Positions 1 through 11,791 of a DNA stretch of 64,000 nt are shown in pieces. The notes beneath the pieces were generated by a model that did no database searches, was not told the DNA's origin, and saw only the letters and a program-made list of their open reading frames with translations. A program made the translations under genes and the position numbers. Numbering within the stretch: position 1 is the stretch's first letter; the number at the start of each line of letters is the position of its first letter. The stretch is from the NCBI GenBank assembly GCA_009617715.1, contig VTFK01000036.1:868001-932000 (forward strand), read 5' to 3'. Source of the stretch: Plectrocnemia conspersa (Eukaryota; Arthropoda; Insecta; Trichoptera; Polycentropodidae).

Positions 1-2349
1 AAATTTAACGATAGCTGCAAATCAACTATGAACTAAATTATTTATTCGACCGTAAATTATTTACGCGGCAATCAAAATGTCAGTCGACGCGTCCCCGCTG
101 CATGGGGTTTTCGTATAAATAAACTTTTTGCTATTCGAATGTCTCTGACACTTTAAATAACTTAATTTCGACGGTAAAATTTTCACTAGTGGTGCTCGGA
201 CCTTTTTTTTTAATGAAAAACTTTTTATACGCTCTTTAGTTATCGTATGTACTTTTAATTATTTAAAGTATTGTAATAGTCAAAGTTTGTCGTAACCTTT
301 GGTTGTGTAATCGAATATATGACACTCATATATTTAACAGTCATGAAAATTATCTTAAAAACGCAATGTATCGAGGTTGTAAACGACTTTAAAAAAAGGA
401 TAAGATCCTGATGAACAGGCTTATATATATATATATTATTTAAAGGCATATATGTTTTAAGAAATTATATATTCGTGCGCATTGTCTCAGTGCCAATTCG
501 TTGCATCACCGTTTTGATGATATATTTATTATACAAAATTTGTAATACGCTGGGTCATTGCGGAATGTCGTCGGGCGCGCTCCGGTCGTTCGCCGAACGG
601 CTCGGTGCAGTCGAAAATTTATCTTTGATTTTAAACTACGTATTGAACTCTGTTCGGAATATTTATATTAATGTAAGAGTGTTTCGATACGTTTGTATAC
701 ACATGATATTGTTATTATTAGTGAAATATTTTATTACAAGCAAGTATAGGTGGTGGAAATCTGGAGTTAATCGGAGCTTTTAAGTTAAATATGCAGTGTA
801 TAATATTTTTTATTTATATAAATTTTGGCATTCGAAGCACTATCAGGAATGGAAAACTGAATCAGATACATTCCAAATTGAAATTGTAACGTCAGCGTCG
901 ATTAAACATTGTGTTCTCGATAGCTTATTATTTATAAACGCGAATCGCACCGTGAAAAGGGAGACGACATTGAAAATGTTGCGGGATAATAAAAGGCTGA
1001 AGTTCCTGTCGCGGGATGAAAGTAGGAAGGAAGCGAGTTCTGTTCGATAATTGATGCGTGAACTGCTAATTTGATAGAATTAGTTATTAAGTTGACTTCT
1101 GAATTGTATTACAAGTATAACGTATTATTGTCATATTAATATTTGTATATATACAGACATGCTTATATATTTTAGGTATTTAAATTGAAAGAAATATCGG
1201 AAATGACATTATTGAACAAGTAATAATTAATATAACGATAAATTGTTGGAATCTTTGTAAACGAGAAACGAGATTTTGGAAAGCTATCGGTTAATCGTAA
1301 AGTGTGATGTAGATAGAAAAAAAATGAATTTTGACCCCAGCGTCCGATGATGTTGAATGTCTTGGTGCGGGCCAGTTCCGCCGTTACGAATTCCGAAGAA
1401 TATGTAATGATTTGTCACGTGCATTATACATACGAATATAAATAATTTATAGACGATATGAAATGTAATTTCTTAAATATTATTTTTTATTATGATTTCT
1501 CATTCTGTTTATATACATAAAATATATATATGAGATACTGCTTCAAGATATAACTACTGATTATATAACATATTTGGATTTGATGAAGTTTATATTTTTT
1601 TAAAATAAAAAAAAACAGTGTGTAACCCTTGGGTTTCATTATGTTGTATTACGATAAATGTTTCACCTTCAAAAAAAGTTTTATGTTGGGTTTTTTTGTA
1701 ATTTCTGTTATTAAAACATGTATATTTGCTCCATTATTATTTGTGTTTGTTTTGTTCATTGACACTATACACTTTATTCTCATATATATCAAATTTTTTT
1801 GCCTAGTTCGTTAACGAACTATTTATCGGACGTTTCGACGTTTTCCAAGAAATGTAGATTATTTTCTGAAACGCTAAGAGGTCGCGAGGTGCAGATTAGA
1901 TAGCGTACTAATTATAAAGTGAATTCCGGCGACGGCTATTATCGATACAGGTTTTCCCTAACTGCGTGTAGTTCGCTTTTAAAAGATACCCAATCGTATG
2001 ATTTGGTTTTGAAGATAAGTAAGTATGCGCGAGTTCTTCAAGCGCCTGTAGTGCGTAAATTTTTAATGGATGCCTTTTGTCATAAGAGTCGCTCATGCGT
2101 ATCAGGGTGGAAACTATTAAGAAAAGAAAGTCGATTAAATTAATTCCATTTTGATTATTCATGATTTGAGGTTAAAATTTTTTGACGTCTGAGATTGTCG
2201 TTACTTCGAGTCACATGAAACATGATTTGCTAAATTTTACTATAGTAATACAAACAAATTTTAATTATATTTTTATTAATAAAACATTTTTTAATGTATA
2301 CAATAACAAATAATTGAAAAAAATAATATAAGTAAATAAATATATTAGT
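1..2349. other. Unassigned AT-rich sequence
   Basis: No gene is recognised here. Two open stretches on the + strand (475-783 and 796-1050) contain short GC-richer parts, about 546-630 and 950-1050. They have no domain I recognise, no clear splice partners, and sit in AT-rich flanks. They could be the end or 3' UTR of a gene lying to the left. Open frames at 1908-2162 occur on both strands over the same bases, which argues against coding. Confidence 0.4.
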
Positions 2350-2357
2350 GTTATAAA

Positions 2358-2675
2358 CAGGGCTGTGGAGTCGGAGTTGGAGTCGTGGTGTTTTGGCCGG
2401 AGTTGGAGTCGGAGTCGGAGTCGTGAAAAATGAGCGACTCCGAGCATTTTTTTAAATTATGAAATTTATGAATTTTTAATTGCGTATTAATGAATGTGTA
2501 TAGGGTATGAATATTAAACGTGTAGAAAAACACCAAAAATACCTGATAAAATTAAACTTTTTTGAGTCGGAGTCGAAGTCGGAGTCGGAGTCGGAGTGGA
2601 GTCGTGTTGTTGGTAAATATCGGAATCGGAGTCGGAGTCGGAGTCGTGTTTTTTTTTAACGACTCCACAGCCCTG
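2358..2675. mobile_element. hAT-type MITE with internal GAGTCG repeats
   Basis: The element starts CAGGGCTGTGGAGTCG and ends with the exact reverse complement, a 16-bp terminal inverted repeat. It is flanked by a perfect 8-bp direct duplication GTTATAAA (2350-2357 and 2676-2683). Eight-bp duplications and CAG...CTG ends are typical of hAT transposons. The interior has two blocks of imperfect GAGTCG hexamers (about 2365-2425 and 2564-2645) around an AT-rich core. It has no coding capacity, so it is a non-autonomous element. Confidence 0.9.
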
Positions 2676-2683
2676 GTTATAAA

Positions 2684-4224
2684 TACTGTTTAAAAAATAA
2701 TAATAATTATTACTATAATATGTATGAATAACGGTTACATGATAAATTAGCACATCGGCAATTAAACACAAACTGTAAAAAACGTTTGAAATGGTATGAA
2801 TAAAATAAATTATAAAGCATTCGTTTGGATCATTTAGCCATTACGAGGTCTCCTCTAACCTTTGATAATTAGAGTTTTTTATTATTATATTACGATCAAA
2901 CGATAAACACAGTAGCCATAAATATGCGGCCATAACATCCTAAAATTTGGCCATAACGAATTATTATTAAAAGTATATTTTTTATAATTAATATGAACAA
3001 TCTGAACAGAATATTAATTTATAAAATAAGGTAATATTTATAGATTTTAAATAGTATTTACAATAATTAAAAAATAAATATATATCATCAAAATTTTCAC
3101 CGTGCGGTCAAATAAATTAATATTATTTGGCAAGATGTAATTTAGAAAAAACACCGAATGTAAAATTTCATTATATTTAAATTTAAAAAGAAATGATTCG
3201 TTAAATACTCCCACATTTTCAATTTTAATATTTCGCAAAAGTTGAGAGATTACAATATTAGGAGAAGGGGGGAGTGTTAATGCAAACCACAATCAATTAA
3301 TGAATCAAAATTAAATTATGTCATCAATATTTCAATTATTATTGTGATTTGTAAATATTTGTAAATATAGTTATATGTTATTTCGATTGTTTTAATATTG
3401 TCAACTGTTTTTGTGATTGGTTTTTATTGTTTGTAATTATTAAATAATAATATTAATAATATTATTTCCTATTAAATAGTTATTAATTAGTATAAATAAA
3501 ATATATTTAATAAAATATTATTAAAAACTCTTAGTAAATATAAAATAATAATAATAATAAAAGCGATTCCTTGTCGTTAAATCATTTTATTTTACTTGTT
3601 TTATTATTTTATAATTTATTTGTAATATATTTATTTAATTAGATTAAATTAAAGCCATTGTGACCTAACAGGTTACCCCAATGAGTCACGATGGCCGAAA
3701 AGTTTATTATTTATTGTATATTTATGTGTGTGTAATATATATTACATATTCCGCCTGGAGTGTAGATATGTTGCACTCTTGCCGGTCCCAAGCCCGGATA
3801 AAGGGGGAGGGTTTTTATCGCGGAGCAAACCAACCAACGTGGAGAAATCCAAATAGTAACGAAAAAATCACAAAAAAAATAATATATCCGCCCCGATTCA
3901 TAATGACCTAGAGTCTAGGTCCTAGACGATTGAAATCTAGATAAATATATAATTTTACATATATAATTTTAAAATATAAAAATTGAGTATTTTGGCTGTA
4001 ATGATGTGTTAAACAAAGTAAGTAGCCAAACAATTATATCGCTAAAAACACATGACGTACAGCGAATAATTAAATTTTTACTGGTCGGCGGTGTAAGGGT
4101 TAAGCAACAATTTGAACAAAGGGGTAATACCGATCAAAGGAACATTAATTTGTAATCTTCGTGTCACATCTCTATTTGACAGCTCGGTTATTTTGCGGCC
4201 GTATTTGTATTACGGTCTCCCAAA
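2684..4224. other. AT-rich intergenic sequence, possible retroelement scrap
   Basis: This stretch is mostly very AT-rich simple sequence. A short GC-richer segment at about 3770-3850 resembles retroelement-derived sequence, but I could not assign it. No gene is supported. The last 100 bases before 4225 should hold the maspardin promoter and 5' UTR. No clear TATA box is visible there. Confidence 0.4.
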
Positions 4225-5392
4225 ATGGCACGGTTGAGCGATTTGTCTCAATCGAACGAATATCTAAGCTTCAGGAGTGGGATACCTTTGCGTAAAGTCG
4301 TCGTCGACTCTGACACATCTAAGGTATGCCTTTTTATTCCTTTAATGTTTTATTCATTATATTTTTCATAATTTTTATACTTCAGGGTTGGCGCATATTT
4401 GACTCCGGTCCTAAAACAGTCAAATGTCCTCTGGTTTGCTTACCGCCGGTGTCTGGCACTGCTGATATATATTATAAGCAAATACTATCGCTAAGCTCCA
4501 GAGGATTTCGGGTGATATCTGCTGAAGCTCCCGTCTATTGGACTGTCAAAGAATGGTGTGAAGGATTTAAAAGATTGATAGACTATTTAGAGATTGATAA
4601 AGTTCATTTGTTCGGAGCATCTTTGGGTGAGATATTAATTATTGTTGTTTTATTTGACCATTTGCTAGATTGACATTTTTTAAACTGTTAACAGGTGGGT
4701 TTTTAGCTCAAAAATTTGCAGAGCACACTGCTAGCTGTTCGAGAGTGGCGTCGTTGATTTTATGCAATACTTTTACAGACACTACGGTCTTTAGTTACAG
4801 CGATACGTCGGCGTTGTTTTGGATATTGCCATCAGTGATTTTGAAACGAATGGTGATGGGTAACTTTTGTGCCGATAAAGTCGATTTGAATATAGTGGAA
4901 GCGATTGATTTCATGGTGGAGCGGGTTCGTATTTAATATGTTTTGCCTATGTATATGACATGACATCTTTTTTATAATATATTTTTATCAATTCACAGCT
5001 CGATACTTTGAGTCAAGCTGAATTAGCTTCACGCCTCACATTGAACTGCATGCCTTGTTATGTCGAAGCTCATAAGTTTCTTTCGCTTCCGACTACAATT
5101 ATTGACGTTTTTGATGAATATGCACTGTGCGGTAAAGTACGCGATGATCTTTACAAATCTTATCCTCAAGCAAAATTGGCACATTTAAAAAGCGGCGGAA
5201 ACTTTCCTTATCTGAGCAGATGCGATGAAGTCAATTTACATTTACAGGTTAATGTTTTATTTTTATTTTTGTGAAATTTTTTTATTTAATTTTATTTATC
5301 TTCTTCGACAGATTCATTTGCGTAAATTTTTGGGTGGAAATCTTTCAGCTTCTTATGTCACAACTGATAAATCTTCAAATAACAGACAATAA
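4225..5392 (+). CDS. SPG21: Maspardin (SPG21), alpha/beta-hydrolase-fold protein
   Basis: Five exons join in frame: 4225-4323, 4386-4626, 4695-4924, 4999-5247 and 5312-5392, giving 900 nt and 299 residues (human maspardin is 308). All introns are short (60-75 bases) and use GT/AG. The match to maspardin is clear along the whole length: CPLVCLPPVSGTADIYYKQI early, then VHLFGASLGGFLAQKFAE around the nucleophile-elbow-like GASLG. Later come AIDFMVERL, ELASRLTLNC, and LKSGGNFPYLSR near the end. Maspardin is an alpha/beta-hydrolase-fold protein of the endosomal/trans-Golgi system, mutated in human Mast syndrome. Family knowledge suggests a binding rather than a proven catalytic role. The ATG is chosen because it opens the only frame feeding exon 2 and the N-terminus length fits. 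The C-terminal tail after the conserved IHLRKF block is shorter than in vertebrates. Confidence 0.96.
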
Positions 5393-5439
5393 TGCTATGC
5401 ATGCTAAATGGATCCGAATATAACTATTTAATAATATTC

Positions 5440-5445
5440 AATAAA
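5440..5445 (+). terminator. Polyadenylation signal of maspardin
   Basis: A canonical AATAAA lies 48 bases after the TAA stop of the maspardin gene on the same strand. It is the first such hexamer downstream, so it is the likely poly(A) signal. The window is AT-rich, so chance occurrence is possible. Confidence 0.6.
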
Positions 5446-7477
5446 ATATATCATACATATATTTTTCTATGACAATTTACACAACTCATTGTTGCTTAAA
5501 ATTATATCTAGAGAATATCAAATTATAGTCAATATTAGTCATATACTTTCTCCAAGGTAAATTATTTCCTCATTAATTTGCCATAAAACTGTCTTTGATT
5601 ATTTTAAATATTGAAGATTTCTAAAATTCTCAGAATTGGATGTAATAAAAGATTTTGATAAAAAAATAATTTTAAGAATTCTAATGATTTTCCAATGCAT
5701 TTATACTATTAACAATATAGAGTTTCATGAACGAATCGTTATCTTTAATTTTTTGTGTAATCGCTCTAAATTCATCACTAGTTATACAATATGAAGCCAT
5801 TATTTTCTATTGCTGTCGATTATAATATTTATTACGGTTTTACAAGCTAAACATAAAACTTTAATAATTATTGAACATTCTTTTATAAATTAAACTCACC
5901 ATTACATTTCAGATATCAACTTTCCTAATATTCTATAATGCTAATGATTTAATGGCCATTAATGATATTTTTACAACGGTCTACTAAGTATGTATTATTT
6001 AAACGACGACATCATTAGATTAAAATTCCTTTCTATGCAAAATGTTTTTAGGTTTGAAAGGGATAAGTTATGAGGAGTCAAACTAAATAAATATACAAAT
6101 TGTAGACGTGGAAGAAATATTAAAAACAAAGTTTGTGAATTTTTGGATCGATGATGAAGTTTTTCTTGCTATTACTGATTGTTTGTGTTGAAAAAGTTAT
6201 AAATGACTATAACTGTACATATAACGACGCGTAGAGAAAAACGTGAATTTAATCCACAAATTACTAATTAAGAAAATATGTCCAATTCTGAGAATTTTCG
6301 CATCGCTGATAAAACAATTCAGATATGCATTTTATATGTTTGTATTTCACTATTTGTTTTGATAGTTAAGTGTAAAGCACTGAAATACAATCTTAGGTAA
6401 TTTAATTCCATTCCAATGACTTAATTAGCGAGAAAAATGCCATATGAATGTGAAAAATCTAATAAAATGATTTTAAATATATTCTATATATTTGTTCTCT
6501 TGCTTATTTTGTGTTTTATAAAATTTAAGACATTTAAATCAGTTACTTTTATTGGTATGTCATTGTACTTACAATAAAGTTGTTAAAATAAATATGTAGA
6601 ATTATAATGAATGGATAAGACTGAATGTAATAATATTTTACATAAACATATTCATATAATATTCCATAATGTGCTTTCAATTGAATTTATATTAAAAATA
6701 AAATGCCGATAATTGATCATTGTTGTTACTTAATTAAATTATATTGCCAGTTGAATGAAATGTGGTTTCTATATGATATTGATACTGATATAGATAGACT
6801 GAAAAAAAATATTTATCTACATAGATAAACTCGTTAAAAACATGTTATTACAATGAATGTACTTCTTTATTCCGATATGATATTATATAATCATTGTTAT
6901 TCAAAAATATTAATTTGGCAACCATCGAATGACTCAAATCTGTGATTTATAATGTTTTTTGAGAATTTGGACTCTTGATTAAATCGAGAGAATGTTTCGA
7001 ATATTATTTAATTATTTTGTGTATAATTATGTGTTTTAATAAATATATCATGTCATTGATCATTATTTAAATTATGTATAAAAATAAACTTATGTTTTTC
7101 TACATTTATAATATACTTTTATATTTCTGTTATGCAAATATTAAATAAACATCTATATTAAAGTTATTCATTTTAATTTTTTGTCGATATTTGGATGTGT
7201 TATATAATAATTAAATTATAAAGATTTTATATAAATTATTTTTAAATCATTTGAAATGTTTCCATATAACTTTGTCTCCAAGTCATATCTAAGATCGAGC
7301 TGAACTCTTATTTTATGTAGTAAGCGAAGTGGTATTTCAGGATGAAGTGATGGTTATTCAGTATGGCAGTGCATTAACTTATATACCCTTGAGAATTACG
7401 GAAGGTTCAACGTCCTTGTCAATCCTAGATCCTCTTATTTTATAATACAGATCTTAATAGACTGGCATATACAATAG
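5446..7477. other. AT-rich intergenic sequence
   Basis: No gene, RNA or clear repeat boundary was seen in this spacer between the maspardin gene and the downstream MITE. It consists of AT-rich sequence with no long open frame. Confidence 0.5.
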
Positions 7478-7485
7478 CCTATTAT

Positions 7486-7745
7486 CAGTGGCGTAGCTAT
7501 GGGGAGGGCCGCCCTGGGCGGCACTTGCTTGGGGGCGGCATATTCGCGATGGGATCGTCTAGTGTGGTTCTTAGCCCTGAATGCACTAAAACATATATAA
7601 ATCCACGAATAACAAGAGCTTAATAATAACCAATTTATTATTTTAAGAAATGTTGATTTTATGACCCTGCAAAAAATGTATGGGGGGGGGGAGGCGGTAA
7701 TTTCAAGGATCGCTCTGGGCGGCACATACCCTAGCTACGCCACTG
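7486..7745. mobile_element. hAT-type MITE, CAGTGGCGTAGCTA family
   Basis: The element begins CAGTGGCGTAGCTA and ends TAGCTACGCCACTG, perfect 14-bp terminal inverted repeats. A perfect 8-bp target duplication CCTATTAT flanks it (7478-7485 and 7746-7753). Next to the ends lie G-rich, GGGCGGCA-containing subterminal segments in inverted arrangement (about 7501-7540 and 7680-7725). The core is AT-rich. The open frame on the minus strand across it is not a gene. Family-level ends and duplication length indicate a hAT-derived non-autonomous element. Confidence 0.92.
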
Positions 7746-7753
7746 CCTATTAT

Positions 7754-8476
7754 TTCTGCTCGCAAATAGATAAATACCTTTTATTTTAAGAGCCGTCGTA
7801 CTTGGGATGTAAAAAGTATGCAATAAAATTCTTCAGAAGTTTAAGGAGTAAAGTTAAACACAACTAAATCTATAATGGCTTTTGTTTCAGCAGAGTAGTG
7901 TATTGGCAACATTGGTTTGAACTGTGTTTGATACCACTTATCAATTTTTAACTATGAACGTAAGTAAAACAAATCTTGATAAATGCATAATACAGTTTGC
8001 ATTCGTATGGGATTGTTAAAAACGGTAGGTTTTTTGTCTTATTGTTGCGTGTGACCTTGAATTTAATTTTATCGGGCATCGAAGGACCAGTGAAGCACTT
8101 TATATGAATAATTTATTTTGTCTTTTTAAATGTTTAACAATAAAATAGACTTACCTCCGCGTCCGTACATCACGGACGAGCGGAAAACAACCGCTCGGCT
8201 TGATCCAAGCATATTGAAAACAGCAGTTGTTTTAGTGAGCATGTCCAAAATAAACCAGAAAAAAGAGGGGCTGATTTAACTATGCAGCATTCTTGTAGCA
8301 CTAATGTGAAGGCGGCGAGGAGCAATATATTCTTTGGCGGATATTCAATACTAGATTTTTTATCATTTTTCTAGCCTCAAGATTCGTGTGTAGCTCGAAA
8401 TACATTATTGTTTAGAGTCAAACGCTGTTGAACGTTATTATTAGCACAGTAGACAATCACAAACCGCGATGTAAAG
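7754..8476. other. Upstream region of the kinase-like gene
   Basis: No coding sequence was seen. The notable structure is a pair of adjacent perfect stem-loops at 8160-8197 (listed separately). The 5' UTR and promoter of the kinase-like gene at 8477 should lie in the last few hundred bases. I see no clear TATA box or initiator. Confidence 0.45.
8160..8197. repeat. Two adjoining perfect stem-loops
   Basis: CGTCCGT (8160-8166) pairs with ACGGACG (8172-8178) across a 5-base loop. CGAGCGG (8177-8183) pairs with CCGCTCG (8191-8197) across a 7-base loop. The two stems share the CG at 8177-8178. An alternative pairing of CCGC (8157-8160) with GCGG (8180-8183) would enclose the first hairpin and break the second. 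The segment is GC-rich in an AT-rich setting, about 280 bases upstream of the kinase-like gene. It may be a foldback-element scrap or a structured regulatory segment. Confidence 0.6.
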
Positions 8477-9745
8477 ATGTCTGACAACGGAAAAAGTCAA
8501 GTGCTCGATCTTCCAACTGAGCGTTCGCAACAATTGATCCAGGAAATAATCGACTCTCTTAACATTGATGAGTATGATAAGATCGTCACACAAGGCTCTC
8601 AAAAAAAGGCGACAATTACTTGAGTGATATATTTCGTATAAAAATCATCAGTAAATCAGGCGATCTACTAAATTTGATCATGAAAATCGCGTTGCCCGAC
8701 ATGGAACTGAGAACACACGCATCCATCAATAAAATATTTAACAGAGAAATATTCGTTTACGCCGAAATGCTGCCGACTTTGATTAAATTCCAAGATGATT
8801 GTGGACTCGGAGAAAAAGATAGATTCAGCTTCACTAAATTATATAAGGGCTGCGGAGAAGAAATAAACGAGATGCTGATCATGGAAGATCTGTCGGCGAA
8901 AGGATTCAGAATGTACGATAGGCACAATTCGTATGATTATGACCACGCTAGACTCTGCATCGAGACTTTGGCGAGAACACATGCTTGTATGATAGTTCTC
9001 AAGGATAAGAATCCAAATTTCTATCAGACCGTTGAGAAACATTCATCTTCCATGTCAGAGATTAGAGTTATGGAGTCTTTCTGCGAAAAAAGCAAGCCAG
9101 TGATCCATGATGTGTGTCAAGGAGAGCCGTATTATAATAGAATGATGATGCTTTCTGAAAACATGTATGAAGATCTTGAGACATTCATGAAACCAGATAT
9201 TGTAGCTCCTTACAGCGTAATGTGCCACGGAGACTGCTGGTGCAACAACTTTTTGTTTCGATATGAAGTAAGTATGCTATTTTTTTATTATTTTATATTT
9301 TACAGTTGTGTATTGATTGCTCTACTTTTAGGGAGAAAAAGTCGTAGACATGAGAATGCTAGACTGGCAGAATATAGGAGAGGCTTCACCAGTTACAGAC
9401 ATTGCTTATATGCTCCTATTAGGTTCTGACAAACAATTGCGAGCTAAACATCATCACGAATTACTTGACATATATTACGAAACGCTTTCGAAAAACGTTA
9501 CAAAAATGGGCGTAAATATAGATAAATATTATCCAGAACATATTTATAGGGAGCATCTGAAGAAGTACATGTATTATGGATTAATTTTGGCAGTAATTGT
9601 ATTGCCATTCGTTCTTGGCGATAAAGGAGAAGCGGTCGACATAACCGAAATTGGAGATGAAGAAAAACCAATTAACATCAACGAAAGAACAAGAATAAGA
9701 TTGAAAGACGTAATCGAAGACTGTTTTGAATATGGTTACATTTAA
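8477..9745 (+). CDS. CHK-kinase-like (EcKinase) protein with a frame break
   Basis: Exon 1 (8477-9267) and exon 2 (9332-9745) are joined by a 64-base GT/AG intron. This gives about 400 residues, the usual size for the insect CHK-kinase-like/EcKinase family (related to ecdysteroid 22-kinase and to aminoglycoside/choline kinases). The family signatures are MCHGDCWCNN, the catalytic loop of form HxDxxxxN, and LDWQNIG, the metal-binding Asp of the DFG-equivalent. An N-terminal VTQGSQKK...GDNY segment is the expected nucleotide-binding region. The frame from the ATG at 8477 runs into TGA at 8621-8623. Joining it to the long conserved frame needs a -1 shift in the run of seven A's at 8601-8607. This could be a base-call or assembly error, a real loss of function, or frameshifting, since the site reads A AAA AAG in frame. 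The rest of the gene is intact. Confidence 0.88.
8602..8608 (+). promoter_or_regulatory. A AAA AAG heptamer at the frame break
   Basis: Read in the frame of the upstream ATG, the sequence is CAA AAA AAG, so the heptamer A AAA AAG sits exactly as a -1 slippery site requires. A -1 slip leads directly into GGC GAC AAT TAC and the conserved kinase frame. Without it, translation stops 13 bases downstream. Functional use is an inference only. A homopolymer indel in the assembly is the simpler explanation. Confidence 0.35.
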
Positions 9746-10006
9746 CCTTAGAGTTAGAATCGTATTTGCAATATCTTTACATTCAACTTTTAATTTAACA
9801 TGTAATTATTAGTTGTATAACACATGACAAAATAAGATTACAGAAATTATCTGTAGAACTAACTACACACTGTTTAATATGTACATTATTTGATTATATA
9901 ATTAATATTTATTATCGTTTAAGAAGTAACAAACAATATTTACTATTCACTTTTGCAAATATGATAAGAGAAAATTCTGCATGTAAAATTAATTAGGTGG
10001 TCAAAA

Positions 10007-10012
10007 AATAAA
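10007..10012 (+). terminator. Possible polyadenylation signal of the kinase-like gene
   Basis: AATAAA lies about 260 bases after the TAA at 9743-9745, on the same strand. The sequence is AT-rich, so this is only a candidate. Confidence 0.35.
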
Positions 10013-10079
10013 ATGATGCTTTTATGTTTATAATCGCAAGAGTTGACAATGGTCGGCACATCATATAGTTTCTGTTAAT

Positions 10080-10310
10080 TCTTTGTCTCATAGTAGAAAC
10101 ACATTTTTTCTGTCAACAATATATTGGGACGGGTGAGCCGTTTCCCGTGTTTTTAAGATAAATAAATTCTTATATTAAAATTGACTCATGCTCACGGACA
10201 AAAGCTGAAACAAGAGTGGTTGTAAAATCTTACTATGGTTTTATGACAAAATTTAATCTTGACTGTAGAGAATAAAATTCTTTCTTAGATACAACTTTAT
10301 AAAAATGAGG
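10080..10310 (+). repeat. Dispersed repeat, copy 1 (partner at 54453-54712)
   Basis: This stretch aligns over about 230 bases with 54453-54712 in the same orientation. Shared blocks include CTCATAGTA, AATATATTGGGA, GGGTGAGCC, CATGCTCAC, ACAAAAGC, AACAAGAGTGGTT and TAGATACAACTTTATAAA. No open frame or terminal repeat was found, so the type of element is unknown. Confidence 0.8.
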
Positions 10311-11749
10311 TGTAATATAAGTTATTAAATTGTTTATCCATTATTCTACAAATATTTTAAAACTGATAAATTTATCAACCATAATAGTTTTTTTACCATA
10401 CAATAAATTTATCCGCTGTTGTAATTCATTTTGAAGTACTAATTTTAATCCCACTCTTCTTACTTATATTTTTTATTAAACTTCCGCTTTTTGTTTCCCA
10501 AATGCAATTTATTTGTATTAATATTAGTAAAAACTTACGAATATATCTTCACTTCACCTATTTTTTATTTATTATTTTTTAATCAAAATTAATTTCCACG
10601 CAACGATTATGGGTGATCGCGACAATAATAAAATTACAAAGTCGATTTTTTTATATAATATATTATTTTATATACAAATATTCTTTAAACGCACATGCAT
10701 ACGTATACATTATATACGTACGCATATGCATACGTATATACATACACAGGTATATGCACAATACCTGACAATTCACATTAAGGAGAATGTGGGTGTGAAA
10801 GTACTAAAAGTGTTATTTATACTGAGGAAAAGAATTATACGAAAGTTTGGTTAAAGAAATAGGTGTGTTTTACACGTTTGTGTCGATGAGAGTCGTTATA
10901 ACTAGAAATATTCAGAACGAATGGCTGCACCTGAAGGTTTTTTTTGTCAATGTATCTATATATACATATTTTTATATACATTATTATATCACTTTTTTTT
11001 TTTAAAAAAAAGGCGCAACAAACATATTTTTCGAACACTTCACATAGTTTCAATAACAAACGTTAGAATTATACAAATACATACATACGTACATTCATAA
11101 ATATATACATTTATAAAAACAATATTCGAGAATAACATAGATAAAATGTTTCATAGAAAAAACGTTTTTAATAGACTTTAATAATATATTTTATTGAACC
11201 ATCTTTGGAACTAACGCAACAAACATTTTACTGAACTTTATTATCAATTAATATTATTTATATATAGTATATATTTATTTTATTTTATTACGCGTATTCT
11301 TTAAAATTTCTTTGGAAGATTAGATCAGATCCGTAAGATAATGTTATCACTATATATAATATATTGAATATATTTTAATTATTGAAAAAATACTCAACGG
11401 AATATATAAATCTCATGCTAAATCGTTCCCACGCATACTAACGAATTACAATAATTGAATAAATATTTTTCTGTTAAGATATGTTTCGTTAGATTTGTTA
11501 TTATTAGATTTATTTAATGAAGTGGATGTGCCATTTTTTTAAAACTATCTATAGACACTCTGATATTAATCGGAGATCATCGATAAATATTTATATAATA
11601 TAATGATAAATACACTTTGTAAAAAATCACAAATGGCTATTTACACAGGCCGCTATTTGGTGCCTATTAAAATATATGTACAATATTGTCAACGTCTGCC
11701 GAACGCGCTATATTTATTTAACACAACCTTTAGGAATGGGGTAAGTCAA

Positions 11750-11791
<42 letters not shown>

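Noticed and set aside
475..1050. Protein-coding gene in open frames 475-783 and 796-1050
   Set aside because: No recognisable domain, no convincing start or splice sites, and AT-rich composition over most of the length.
2265..2771. Asp/Ser-rich proteins encoded on the - strand
   Set aside because: The DSDSDS and TPTPTP runs are translations of the GAGTCG repeats of the MITE.
7435..7725. Protein-coding open frame on the - strand
   Set aside because: It lies almost wholly within a hAT MITE with intact ends.
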